Source: Thermasporomyces sp036564245 (GTDB lineage: Bacteria > Actinomycetota > Actinomycetes > Propionibacteriales > Actinopolymorphaceae). Taken from it: a stretch of 64,000 nt of DNA. Below are positions 37,414-45,535 of the stretch, piece after piece. The position numbers and the translations under genes were made by a program. Below the pieces are notes generated by a model. The model saw only the letters and a list, made by a program, of their open reading frames with translations, did no database searches and was not told the origin of the DNA. The stretch spans positions 1 through 64,000 of the forward strand of contig DATCKU010000030.1 in NCBI GenBank assembly GCA_036564245.1, read 5' to 3'. Positions within the stretch are counted from its first letter, which is position 1. Each line of letters opens with the position of its first letter.

Positions 37414-38463
37414 ATGTCGAAGTCGAGCGTGGAAGAGGCGATCCCGCCTCAATTGCGTACGGAGGCTCAGGCACCCGACCGCAACCTCGCACTCGAGCTG
37501 GTGCGTGTGACCGAGGCGGCCGCCATGGCGGCAGGCCGCTGGGTAGGTCGCGGGGACAAGAACGGCGCCGACCAGGCCGCGGTCAACGCCATGCGGACAC
37601 TCATCGCCTCGGTCAGCATGCGCGGTGTCGTGGTGATCGGCGAGGGTGAGAAGGACAACGCGCCCATGCTCTACAACGGCGAGGAGGTCGGCTCGGGTGA
37701 GGGGCCGCTGTGCGACGTAGCCGTCGATCCGATCGACGGGACGACGCTCACCGCCAAAGGCATGAGCAACGCGGTGTCGGTCCTCGCGGTCGCACCGCGT
37801 GGTGCTATGTTCGACCCGTCCGCGGTGTTCTACATGGAGAAGCTCGCGACCGGTCCCGAGGCAGCCGACGTCATCGACATCACCGCGCCGATATCGGAGA
37901 ACATCCGCCGGGTGGCGCGAGCAAAGCACGGGGATCCAGAAGACGTCACGGTCGTGATCCTCGACCGGCCGCGGCACGAGCAACTCGTGCGAGAGATCCG
38001 CGAGACCGGCGCTCGCATCAAGTTCATCACCGACGGTGACGTGGCTGGCGCGATCACGGCGGCCCGACCCGATACCGGTGTCGATCTGCTGGTCGGCATC
38101 GGAGGGACGCCGGAGGGCATCATCGCGGCCTGCGCGATGAAGTGCGTCGGCGGCATGATCCAGGGCCGGCTGTGGCCGCGTGACGACGAGGAACGCCAGC
38201 GAGCGATCGACGCGGGCTACGACCTCGACCAGGTGTTGACCACAGACGACCTGGTCAAGGGCGACGACGTGTTCTTCGTCGCGACCGGTATCACAGACGG
38301 CGAACTTCTGCGAGGCGTGCGGTATCGCGGTGACGGAGCCACCACGCACTCGCTCGTGATGCGGTCACGAAGCGGCACGATCCGTTCGATCGTCTCCGAG
38401 CACTCGCTCGGCAAGCTCCGGGCGTACGCCACGGTCGACTTCGAGCGCGGTCTCCTGTCCTAG
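37414..38463 (+). CDS. glpX: Class II fructose-1,6-bisphosphatase
   Basis: 349 residues. It hydrolyses fructose 1,6-bisphosphate for gluconeogenesis and is the usual FBPase of actinobacteria. Metal-binding motifs are GEGEKDNAPML and DPIDGTTLTAKG; GIGGTPEG is the phosphate loop region. ATG 37414 is preferred (AGGGAGGGACTTG upstream); a TTG one codon earlier is open. A micro-ORF repeat begins eight bases after the stop. Confidence 0.94.
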   Translation: MSKSSVEEAIPPQLRTEAQAPDRNLALELVRVTEAAAMAAGRWVGRGDKNGADQAAVNAMRTLIASVSMRGVVVIGEGEKDNAPMLYNGEEVGSGEGPLCDVAVDPIDGTTLTAKGMSNAVSVLAVAPRGAMFDPSAVFYMEKLATGPEAADVIDITAPISENIRRVARAKHGDPEDVTVVILDRPRHEQLVREIRETGARIKFITDGDVAGAITAARPDTGVDLLVGIGGTPEGIIAACAMKCVGGMIQGRLWPRDDEERQRAIDAGYDLDQVLTTDDLVKGDDVFFVATGITDGELLRGVRYRGDGATTHSLVMRSRSGTIRSIVSEHSLGKLRAYATVDFERGLLS

Positions 38464-38471
38464 CTCCGAAA

Positions 38472-38530
38472 ATGACCACGCGTGGCGGGCGCCTGCTTAC
38501 CACGGCGGGGGCCGGCACCCAGCGACGGTG
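38472..38530 (+). repeat. MT micro-ORF repeat, copy 9
   Basis: ATG 38472 lies eight bases after the glpX stop and begins MTTRGGRLLTTAGAGTQRR. The frame continues open to 38711 into the convergent DUF1707 gene; only the first 20 codons resemble the family. Confidence 0.62.
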
Positions 38531-38563
38531 CCGCGCACCAGGCGAGGGCCACCGTCGTACATC

Positions 38564-39184
38564 TCACCGACGGCGCAGCCACCGACGCTTCGGGGGACGG
38601 GCCACGAGCTTGCTCGCCACCAGCAGGCCACGCACTCGGATGCAGGGTGTGCCTGGAGCCCGCACGCCGCGCGCCCGGTTCACACGTCGCGCGGCGACTG
38701 TCGTGCACTGATCCAGGTCGACGGCGATGTCGTCGGGGACGATCAACGTCAGCTGACCGAACGCCACGTGCACGTCCAGCACCACCTCGTGCGGCAGCGC
38801 GACGTCGGTGAAGTCCAGCATGACCTGACCGAGCATGGTGCGGACCTCGACTCGTCGCGGCACCAGCCAGCGTCCGGTGATCCTCTCGTCGCGGAGGACG
38901 GCCGTGATCGACGACGGTCCGGGGGTCGGCAACGCGAAGGGCTCCACACGTGAACCCTCACCACGTCGTGCAAGCGCCGACCCGATCGGAAGGTCAGCCG
39001 TGATGAGCGCGAGCTCGGCGTACGTCTTGGCCGAGTACGTCCGCTCCAGCCGCTGTTGGAGCTCGTCGATGTCGAGCCTGCCCTCCGCCACGGCCTGGCG
39101 CAGGGCTTCCGCGGTGCGATCCCGGTCTGCGTCGGCGGCTCGCAAATCACCGATACCGGGGGCAGACCACAAGGAGTCGTTCAT
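38564..39184 (-). CDS. DUF1707 domain protein
   Basis: 206 residues from MNDSLW (ATG 39184; ATG 39193 also possible). Residues 15-65 match DUF1707 (DLRAADADRDRTAEALRQAVAEGRLDIDELQQRLERTYSAKTYAEL split over two helices). Residues 105-170 resemble the LiaF-like beta-roll (VRTMLGQVMLDF...VHVAFGQLTLIVPDDIAV). There is no membrane segment. Such proteins are common in actinobacteria and loosely linked to envelope-stress sensing; function is unproven. Confidence 0.82.
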   Translation of the reverse strand: MNDSLWSAPGIGDLRAADADRDRTAEALRQAVAEGRLDIDELQQRLERTYSAKTYAELALITADLPIGSALARRGEGSRVEPFALPTPGPSSITAVLRDERITGRWLVPRRVEVRTMLGQVMLDFTDVALPHEVVLDVHVAFGQLTLIVPDDIAVDLDQCTTVAARRVNRARGVRAPGTPCIRVRGLLVASKLVARPPKRRWLRRR

Positions 39185-39289
39185 CCGCACCATCCGCCCT
39201 CACTCCCGATGGCTGCACGCCCGCGTCCAGTGTCCTACCCAGCGCCAGCAGTCCTCGCGACCATTGCGGCGTCTGATAGACCCAAGGGT

Positions 39290-40003
39290 ATGCACGGCGA
39301 TCGACCTGTGACCATTGCGACGGCCGAGACACCACGGGGAGTGGTCGTGCTCCGACGCCGGCGCACACCACACACGACCGTGATCGAGCTCATCTCGAAC
39401 GGCACGTTCGTGATGGACACCGTCGACACCTCGACCGAACGGTCGCTCGCCAGAAACGCACTCGCCGCGCTACGAGCCAACCGGAGCGCCTGCCCGGCGG
39501 TTCGGGTGACGGTCGCCGGCCTCGGGCTGGGGTTCACAGCGCACGAGATCCTCGCCGATCGCGACGTCGAACGGATCGACGTCGTGGAGATCGAGCCGGC
39601 GGTCGTGGAGTGGGTACGCAAGGGTCTGGTCCCCGAGACGACCGGCGTCCTGGACGATCCGCGGGTGCACACCCACGTTGCCGACATTCGCCACTGGTTG
39701 CCGACTCGGCCGGCGGCCAGCACCGACGTGGTGTTGCTCGATGTCGACAATGGGCCCGACTTCTTGGTCCACCGCGCGAACACCGAGGTGTACGAACAGC
39801 CGTTCCTCACGGCTGTCAAGCGAGTCTTGCGTCCGGGCGGCGTGATCGGTGTGTGGTCTGCGTCCCGAGCGACGAGGCTGCAACGGCGGCTCGAGGCGAC
39901 GTTCGGTACGTGCCAGGAGTTCCGGCAGACCGTCACCCGCGAGGGACGCGAGTTCGACTACTTCTGTTACGTCGCACGCCAGTCGGCACCTCTCGAGGTG
40001 TGA
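39290..40003 (+). CDS. Spermidine-synthase-like SAM-dependent protein
   Basis: 237 residues. The nucleotide-binding glycine loop VAGLGLGFTAHEIL (about 79-92) and acidic VVEIEPAVVEW (about 101-111) match the spermidine synthase/methyltransferase fold; LLDVDNGPDFLVH is in the position of the DxxD-like active-site segment. It lacks the N-terminal membrane domains of large actinobacterial SpeE proteins. Substrate is unknown. ATG 39290 is used; GTG 39308 is possible. Confidence 0.75.
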   Translation: MHGDRPVTIATAETPRGVVVLRRRRTPHTTVIELISNGTFVMDTVDTSTERSLARNALAALRANRSACPAVRVTVAGLGLGFTAHEILADRDVERIDVVEIEPAVVEWVRKGLVPETTGVLDDPRVHTHVADIRHWLPTRPAASTDVVLLDVDNGPDFLVHRANTEVYEQPFLTAVKRVLRPGGVIGVWSASRATRLQRRLEATFGTCQEFRQTVTREGREFDYFCYVARQSAPLEV

Positions 40004-40046
40004 ATCGCCTCACGAGTCACCACCTGCTGCCGCTCACGGTCCAGAT

Positions 40047-40065
40047 ATGTTGATGCCATCAACAT
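40047..40065. promoter_or_regulatory. 19-base palindromic operator before citrate synthase gene
   Basis: ATGTTGATG-C-CATCAACAT is a perfect 9+1+9 palindrome. Its last base begins TTGACA (40065-40070), a consensus -35 hexamer, so a protein bound here would block RNA polymerase. It lies 65 bases before the citrate synthase gene at 40130. Binding protein unknown. Confidence 0.6.
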
Positions 40066-40129
40066 TGACAAGTTGTCGGCCTCCAGCGGACGCTCGAAAT
40101 CACCCAGCCAATTCCCCGTGGAGGTCGCC

Positions 40130-41284
40130 ATGTCAGGGATCAACACCCAGTCGCGTCCGGACGAGTCCATCGTGGTGCCGCCTGGCCTCGCTGGCGTGGT
40201 GGTCACCGAGACCTCGATCGGCGACGTCCGCGGCCACGAGGGCTTCTACCACTACCGGCAGTACTCCGCGCTCGAGCTCGGCGAGCGGTCGACCGTCGAG
40301 GACGTGTGGTATCTGCTCTTCCACGACGACCTGCCGAGCCCGCGACAGCGCGAGGAGTTCGTCGCCGCCATACGGTCGCGGCGCGGCCTCGCTCCCGACG
40401 TACAGTCCGCCCTGCCCGTCATCGCCCGGACGAGTCCCTCGCCACTCGACGGGCTGCGTACGGCGCTGTCACTGGTCGGAGCGGCGGACAACCTGCGACC
40501 CCTGTGGGATCTGGACGAGGTGACGCGGCGGGAGAACGCGTTGCGCCTCTGCGCCCAGGTGCCGACCCTGCTCGCCGCACTTCACCGCCTGGCGCAGGGA
40601 GCGCAGCCGATCGAGCCACGCGACGACCTGTCGTACGCGGCGAACTACCTCTACATGCTCACCGGCGAGCTGCCATCGCCGGCTCACGCACGAGCCGTCG
40701 AACGCTACCTGATCTCGACCGTCGACCACGGGTTCAACGCGTCGACGTTCACCGCACGAGTGATCGCCTCGACGGGAGCGGACATCGCCGCCTGCGTGGT
40801 GGGTGCGGTGGGCGCGCTCTCCGGTCCCTTGCACGGTGGCGCACCGAGCCGGGCGCTGGACGTCCTCGATGCAGTAGCAGATCACGGCGATGCCTGGATA
40901 CGCGACCGGCTTACGGCTGGCGAACGCATCCCAGGCTTCGGACACGCCGTCTATCGCACCTACGATCCACGCGCCCGCATGCTTCGCGACGTCGCAGTCG
41001 AGCTCGGTGGCCCGCTGGTCGATCTCGCCCTTCGTGTGGAGTCGCGCGCCCTCGAGCTTCTCGCCGAGCTCAAGCCCGGGCGTCCGCTCTACACCAACGT
41101 CGAGTACTACGCGGGCGTCGTCATGGAGCTCTGCGGCGTTCCGCGCCGGATGTTCACACCCACCTTCGCATGCAGCCGGGTCATCGGATGGTGCGCCCAC
41201 ATCCTCGAACAGGCACGCGAACGCAAGATCATCCGTCCGTCGGCGCGGTACGTCGGTCCACCCCCGCCACAGCCGGTGCCCTAG
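40130..41284 (+). CDS. Citrate synthase 2 (divergent paralogue)
   Basis: 384 residues, starting at ATG 40130 behind GGAGGTCGCC. Catalytic histidines are His235 (GPLHGG) and His272 (GFGHAVY). The position of the catalytic Asp in PNVD-type loops reads YTNVEYYAG, so Asp is replaced by Glu325. The C terminus IIRPSARYVGPPPPQPVP is typical of the actinobacterial CitA-like group, where this change may be normal. It may make citrate or 2-methylcitrate; no prpB or prpD gene is nearby. A perfect palindrome overlapping a -35 box lies upstream. It is convergent with an HTH-citrate synthase gene. Confidence 0.88.
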   Translation: MSGINTQSRPDESIVVPPGLAGVVVTETSIGDVRGHEGFYHYRQYSALELGERSTVEDVWYLLFHDDLPSPRQREEFVAAIRSRRGLAPDVQSALPVIARTSPSPLDGLRTALSLVGAADNLRPLWDLDEVTRRENALRLCAQVPTLLAALHRLAQGAQPIEPRDDLSYAANYLYMLTGELPSPAHARAVERYLISTVDHGFNASTFTARVIASTGADIAACVVGAVGALSGPLHGGAPSRALDVLDAVADHGDAWIRDRLTAGERIPGFGHAVYRTYDPRARMLRDVAVELGGPLVDLALRVESRALELLAELKPGRPLYTNVEYYAGVVMELCGVPRRMFTPTFACSRVIGWCAHILEQARERKIIRPSARYVGPPPPQPVP

Positions 41285-41364
41285 GAGTCGAGGTCCGGCG
41301 GGCCTGAAGGAGGTCATCGGCTCAGCGACTCCTGACGTAGCCCTTTCTTCCGGGCTGGCAGGCG

Positions 41365-42594
41365 TCACGGGTGCTCGGGTCGTACGCCTGTGTAGAGGGC
41401 TCGCGAACGAAACCGCAGCGGGTGCGGGTACTCCTCGAGCGCGTGCGCGACGACTCCCGCCATGCGAGCGAGCAGGAAGATCGCCTCAGCGCTGCCGGGC
41501 AGCAGGCCGGCCTTGACGGCGAGTGCCCCCAGCGCGAGGTCGACGTTGGGAGCCGGTCCCCCATGACGTCCGATGGTCGAGACCAGCTCCGTCACGCACG
41601 CATCGACTGCGCTCCTGCGTCCCGCGCGCCGCACCAGGTCGAGCAGGGTGTCGGCGCGCGGGTCCCGTCCGGTGTAGATCGCGTGCCCGAACCCCGGCAA
41701 CCGGTCGCCGAGGCGCAGGCGTTCGTCCACCAGCTGAGGTATCGCGGCAGGTCCGCGTTCCGTGGCCTCACGCAGCAACGACTCGACCGCCGCAGCGCTC
41801 CCGGCATGGAGCACACCGCCGCCGGCGGCGAGTCCGGTCAGCGCCACGAGGTACGGATCCGCCCACACCGAGGCCGCGATCCGAGCCGCGAAGGTCGAGG
41901 CGGCCAGCTCGTGATCGGCGAGCAGGATGAGTGCGGCGTCGAGGGCACGCAGCTCACCCCGCCTCGGCGGTCGGTCGGCCAGCCGAGCCCAGAGTCGGTG
42001 CGCGATGGTCTCGCCCTGGGGTGGCGTGCGTTCGGGAAGGCTCTCGACGACACCGGCGATCAGCGCGCGTGCGGTGGCCGTCACGGACTCGGGGCGGCGG
42101 TCATGCCGCAGTGGATCAGCAGTGGCCAGAGCTGCCACGGCCACTCGCATCCGCTGGACGGGCCCGGCCTCGTCTGGCAGGACGTCCTGAGCCCGCCGGG
42201 CGAGCTCCACCGCGTGTGGCGGGGGTACCCACGACCGGCCGCTCGACCGGCTCGAGCGCCCCTGGCCGCCCCACAGCAGCTCCGCGACGTCTTCGAACCG
42301 CCTCGTGCGCGCCAAGATCGTGGCGTCGTGACCTCGGTAGTAGAGCGCGCCCTCCGGATCCAGGAGCGTGATCTCGGTGTCGATGATCACCTCGAGAGCA
42401 CCTGCCCTGCCACCTCGTCGGGCGCGGGCAGCCAGGCGCTCGACCTCCGTGCGGTCGAACCGGGAGGAACGCCGGTCGGCTCCCGGGTGCCGGGTCAGCA
42501 TGCCTCGGCTGACGTACGCGTAGATGGTCTCCGGTTTCACACCGAGCAGGTCAGCTGCCTGCTGGGTGGTCAACCAACGCGGTGCCCTCGTCAC
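41365..42594 (-). CDS. Citrate synthase fused to N-terminal helix-turn-helix
   Basis: 409 residues. Residues 6-58 are a MerR/excisionase-type DNA-binding domain (WLTTQQAADLLGVKPETIYAYVSRG), followed by a citrate-synthase domain that retains His263 (LHAG), His304 (GFGHAIY) and Asp352 (PNVDLALG). The GTG start 42594 has GAGG eight bases upstream. The group is found in actinobacteria beside CitA-like genes. The catalytic residues are kept, so it may be an active enzyme, a metabolite-sensing regulator, or both. The palindrome at 40047 is a possible target. Confidence 0.87.
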   Translation of the reverse strand: MTRAPRWLTTQQAADLLGVKPETIYAYVSRGMLTRHPGADRRSSRFDRTEVERLAARARRGGRAGALEVIIDTEITLLDPEGALYYRGHDATILARTRRFEDVAELLWGGQGRSSRSSGRSWVPPPHAVELARRAQDVLPDEAGPVQRMRVAVAALATADPLRHDRRPESVTATARALIAGVVESLPERTPPQGETIAHRLWARLADRPPRRGELRALDAALILLADHELAASTFAARIAASVWADPYLVALTGLAAGGGVLHAGSAAAVESLLREATERGPAAIPQLVDERLRLGDRLPGFGHAIYTGRDPRADTLLDLVRRAGRRSAVDACVTELVSTIGRHGGPAPNVDLALGALAVKAGLLPGSAEAIFLLARMAGVVAHALEEYPHPLRFRSRALYTGVRPEHP

Positions 42595-42630
42595 AGAGAA
42601 ACCTCAGCACATCTCCGGGCAAAGCTGAAA

Positions 42631-42690
42631 ATGACCACGTTCAGTGGGCTGATCACCGCTTGCCGAGGCCTTCATGCATCTGAAAGGTAC
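42631..42690 (+). repeat. MT micro-ORF repeat, copy 10
   Basis: ATG 42631 begins MTTFSGLITACRGLHASER and continues YESPG; the frame stays open to 43011, across the fumC start. It shares MTTF-x-GL-x-TA and GLHASER with copy 8. RYES also recalls RYDS in copy 13. No upstream gene on this strand is close. Confidence 0.6.
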
Positions 42691-42941
42691 GAATCGCCTG
42701 GCCAGGCCGCGCTAAGCCGGAGCCGCAGGCGGCCCAACGACCCCACCGTTGGCGCCCTCGAGAATGTGACCCGCCGCCGGCCGAGGCGGGGAACCAACCA
42801 CGGAGGCGCCGGGCATGCGGCAACCACCAGCTCACGAGGAGCGCAGCCCCGGATCGCCAAACATCCAGTACGGGGCTCGCACCGCAAGACCCGAGAACGC
42901 AGCCACCCGGGGACGTGGCCCACTACCCAGAGCAGCCGCAA

Positions 42942-42947
42942 TAGAGT
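42942..42947 (+). promoter_or_regulatory. Putative -10 box for leaderless fumC
   Basis: TAGAGT is six bases before the fumC ATG, without a ribosome-binding site in between. Confidence 0.45.
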
Positions 42948-42953
42948 CGTGGC

Positions 42954-44408
42954 ATGGTCGACGAGCAACCCGTGGGTTCTGCGCCCTCAGAGATCACCGA
43001 AACCGAGCTGACGTACCGCATCGAACGCGACACGATGGGCGAGGTCCGCGTACCCGCCCACGCCAAGTGGCGCGCCCAGACGCAACGCGCCGTCGAGAAC
43101 TTCCCGATCTCCGGCACGACGCTGGAAAGCCAGCACATCCGCGCCCTCGCCCTCATCAAGGCGGCGGCCGCGAAGGTCAACGCCGAACTCGGTGTGCTGG
43201 ACCCCGACATGGCCAAGGCGATCCAGGAGGCCGCGGCCCTCGTCGCGTCCGGGGTGCACGACGATCACTTCCCGATCGACGTCTTCCAGACCGGCTCGGG
43301 AACGTCGAGCAACATGAACGCCAACGAGGTGATCGCAACCCTCGCCACCGAGGCGCTCGGCCGGCCAGTGCATCCCAACGACCACGTCAACGCCTCGCAG
43401 TCGAGCAACGATGTCTTCCCGTCGTCCATCCACATCGCAGCGACGCAGGCCCTCGTGGAGGACCTCATCCCCGCGCTGCGCCACCTGGCCGAAACGCTCG
43501 AGGCGAAGGCCGAGGAGTTCGCCACGGTCGTGAAGTCGGGTCGCACGCACCTCATGGACGCCACGCCCGTCACGCTCGGCCAGGAGTTCGGTGGCTACGC
43601 CGCGCAGATCAGGTACGGCATCGAACGGATCGAGTCCACCCTCCCCCGGGTGGCCGAGCTCGCCCTCGGCGGCACCGCCGTCGGCACCGGCGTCAACACG
43701 CCGCCAGGATTCGCCCAGCGCGTGATCGAAGAGCTGCGGGCAGCGACCGGACTGCCGCTCACCGAGGCGCGCAACCACTTCGAAGCACAAGGCGCGCAAG
43801 ACTCGCTGGTCGAGCTCTCCGGCCAGCTCCGCACCATCGCCCTCGGCCTCTACAAGGCCGCCAATGACATTCGCTGGATGGGATCCGGGCCACGCGCCGG
43901 GCTCGGCGAGATCACGCTGCCCGACCTGCAGCCAGGCTCGAGCATCATGCCCGGCAAGGTGAACCCGGTGATCTGTGAGGCCACCCGACAGGTGGTGGCC
44001 CAGGTGGTCGGCAACGACGCGGCGGTCGCATTCGCCGGCTCGCAAGGCGATTTCGAGCTCAACGTCATGCTGCCCGTCATGGCGCGCAACCTGCTGGAAT
44101 CGATCCGGCTGCTCACCAACGTGAGCGTGCTCTTCGCCGATCGGCTGGTGGCGGGCATCACGGCCAACGTCGAGCGCTGCAAGGAGTACGCCGAATCGTC
44201 GCCGTCCATCGTGACGCCGCTGAACCGCTACATCGGGTACGAGAACGCCGCCCGCGTGGTCAAGACCGCTCTGGCGGAACGCAAGACCATCAAGCAGGTG
44301 GTGTTGGAGCAGGGGTACGTCGAGCGCGGCGACCTCACCGAGGAGCAGCTCGACGCCGCTCTGGACGTACTGTCCATGACCCGACCGCAACCGCGTACCG
44401 AGTCATGA
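42954..44408 (+). CDS. fumC: Class II fumarate hydratase
   Basis: 484 residues. It interconverts fumarate and malate in the TCA cycle without an iron-sulfur cluster. The family signature GSSIMPGKVNP with its catalytic Ser loop is present, as are SGRTHLMDATPVTLGQE and ASQSSNDVFPSS. Length is slightly above average because of a 15-residue N-terminal extension. Leaderless transcription is suggested by TAGAGT six bases upstream. The MazG-like gene follows after 31 bases. Confidence 0.95.
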   Translation: MVDEQPVGSAPSEITETELTYRIERDTMGEVRVPAHAKWRAQTQRAVENFPISGTTLESQHIRALALIKAAAAKVNAELGVLDPDMAKAIQEAAALVASGVHDDHFPIDVFQTGSGTSSNMNANEVIATLATEALGRPVHPNDHVNASQSSNDVFPSSIHIAATQALVEDLIPALRHLAETLEAKAEEFATVVKSGRTHLMDATPVTLGQEFGGYAAQIRYGIERIESTLPRVAELALGGTAVGTGVNTPPGFAQRVIEELRAATGLPLTEARNHFEAQGAQDSLVELSGQLRTIALGLYKAANDIRWMGSGPRAGLGEITLPDLQPGSSIMPGKVNPVICEATRQVVAQVVGNDAAVAFAGSQGDFELNVMLPVMARNLLESIRLLTNVSVLFADRLVAGITANVERCKEYAESSPSIVTPLNRYIGYENAARVVKTALAERKTIKQVVLEQGYVERGDLTEEQLDAALDVLSMTRPQPRTES

Positions 44409-44439
44409 GTACGCCCGCGCACGCGTCTGGCCGAAGCCT

Positions 44440-44841
44440 ATGAGCACTGCCCCACAAACGCCCGCCGCGATGGTGCGGCAGTTCCATGAAGCCTTCGGCC
44501 TCGGCATCGCGCCGAAGCCCGACCCGCGACCGGAGACGTGGCAGCTGCGCATCGCGTTGCTGCGCGAGGAATTTTCCGAGTACGTCGCAGCGGCCGAGGC
44601 CGGCGACCTGGTCGCGGTCGCCGATGCGCTGGCCGACATGGTGTACGTCATCTACGGAACGGCGTGCGAGTACGGCATTCCGCTCGACGACGTGATCGCC
44701 GAAGTGCACCGATCCAACATGTCCAAGCTCGGCGCGGACGGCAAGCCGGTGTTGCGCGAGGACGGCAAGGTGCTCAAGGGTCCGGCGTACTCCCCTCCGG
44801 ACGTCGCCGCGGTCCTCAACGGCTCGGCCGACAAGGACTAG
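44440..44841 (+). CDS. MazG-like / phosphoribosyl-ATP pyrophosphohydrolase-like protein
   Basis: 133 residues. The all-alpha NTP pyrophosphatase signature is visible as LREEFSEYVAA (ExxE) and DALADMVYVIYG (x-DxxD-like second acidic pair). Such enzymes hydrolyse NTPs or phosphoribosyl-ATP-like substrates. The HRSNMSKLG segment with the GPAYSPPDV tail is typical of stand-alone phage and bacterial members. Substrate unknown. Downstream of fumC on the same strand and followed by a strong terminator. Confidence 0.82.
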   Translation: MSTAPQTPAAMVRQFHEAFGLGIAPKPDPRPETWQLRIALLREEFSEYVAAAEAGDLVAVADALADMVYVIYGTACEYGIPLDDVIAEVHRSNMSKLGADGKPVLREDGKVLKGPAYSPPDVAAVLNGSADKD

Positions 44842-44862
44842 CGCTGGTCGCCCACCGAGCTC

Positions 44863-44900
44863 ACAGGATCAGCAGGCACGCCACGGCCTGCTGATCCTGT
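44863..44900 (+). terminator. Strong terminator hairpin
   Basis: ACAGGATCAGCAGGC (44863-44877) pairs perfectly with GCCTGCTGATCCTGT (44886-44900) over an eight-base loop: a 15-base-pair stem with no T-tail, 21 bases after the MazG-like stop. Confidence 0.8.
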
Positions 44901-44930
44901 CACGCGGGTCTGGCAGCTTCTGGACGACGC

Positions 44931-45476
44931 GTGTCCCAGCAGTTTGTACGAGGGTTCGTCGCGCCACTTGATGTGATCCTGGCCGAGGACACATTGCTGC
45001 AACCGGACGTGCTCGTCGCCCGCACTGCCGACCTGAACCTTCCGGCCGCTCCGGAGCTCGCCGTCGAGGTGCTCTCCCACAGCCCTCGCGGCGTCGACCT
45101 CCTGCTCAAGCGCGAGCGTCTCCAGCGGCTCGTGGCGTGGCTCGCACCCCAGACGCCAGTTCTCAAGTCGGTGCTCCCAAACGGTGAGGACGTCCGGTCC
45201 GTCCAGCTCGCCAAGCGATTCACGCTGGGCCGGGCACGGAAACGCTCGTTCTGGCAGGGAAACGGCGCCCTCATGATCGCTCCGACCGGTTGGCCGTGGT
45301 CGGTGTGGCTCTTCTGGAACGCCGACGGCTCGTTTCGCAACGTCTATGTCAACCTCGAGCAGCCACACGTGCGCGACTCCGAATGCGTCTACACCCGCGA
45401 CCACGTGCTGGACCTCATCGTCTACCCCGACCGTCGGGTCGTACGACAGGACGAGGACGAGTTCGCAGATTGCTGA
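44931..45476 (+). pseudogene. Chimeric remnant: Uma2 fragment joined to DUF402
   Basis: 181 residues from GTG 44931. Residues 1-65 resemble the middle of a Uma2 nuclease (APLDVILAEDTLLQPDVLVA...LAVEVLSHSPRGVDLLLKRERLQ), lacking about 60 N-terminal residues and the C-terminal third. Residues 100-181 resemble the C-terminal half of DUF402 (APTGWPWSVWLFWNADGSFRNVYVNLEQP...TRDHVLDLIVYPD). Residues 66-99 match neither clearly. Neither domain is complete, so deletion between two neighbouring genes is the simplest explanation. The frame is intact, so a functional fusion cannot be excluded. Confidence 0.6.
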
Positions 45477-45535
45477 CCACACCGGACGGGCAGGTGAGCC
45501 GCACCACGCGGTGGCACAGCGACACACAGAGGGCG

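Larger units (their letters stand above)
42595..42953. other. Divergent intergenic region before fumC
   Basis: 359 bases with the promoters of the HTH-citrate synthase gene and fumC. It contains micro-ORF copy 10 at 42631 and the fumC -10 box at 42942. No other gene is seen. Confidence 0.4.

Noticed and set aside
45470..45495. CTGACCACACCGG after the Uma2/DUF402 stop and CTGACCACGCCGG near 3134 as further repeat copies
   Set aside because: They lack the AATGACC start and the MT-x-x-GG reading; the shared bases are too few.
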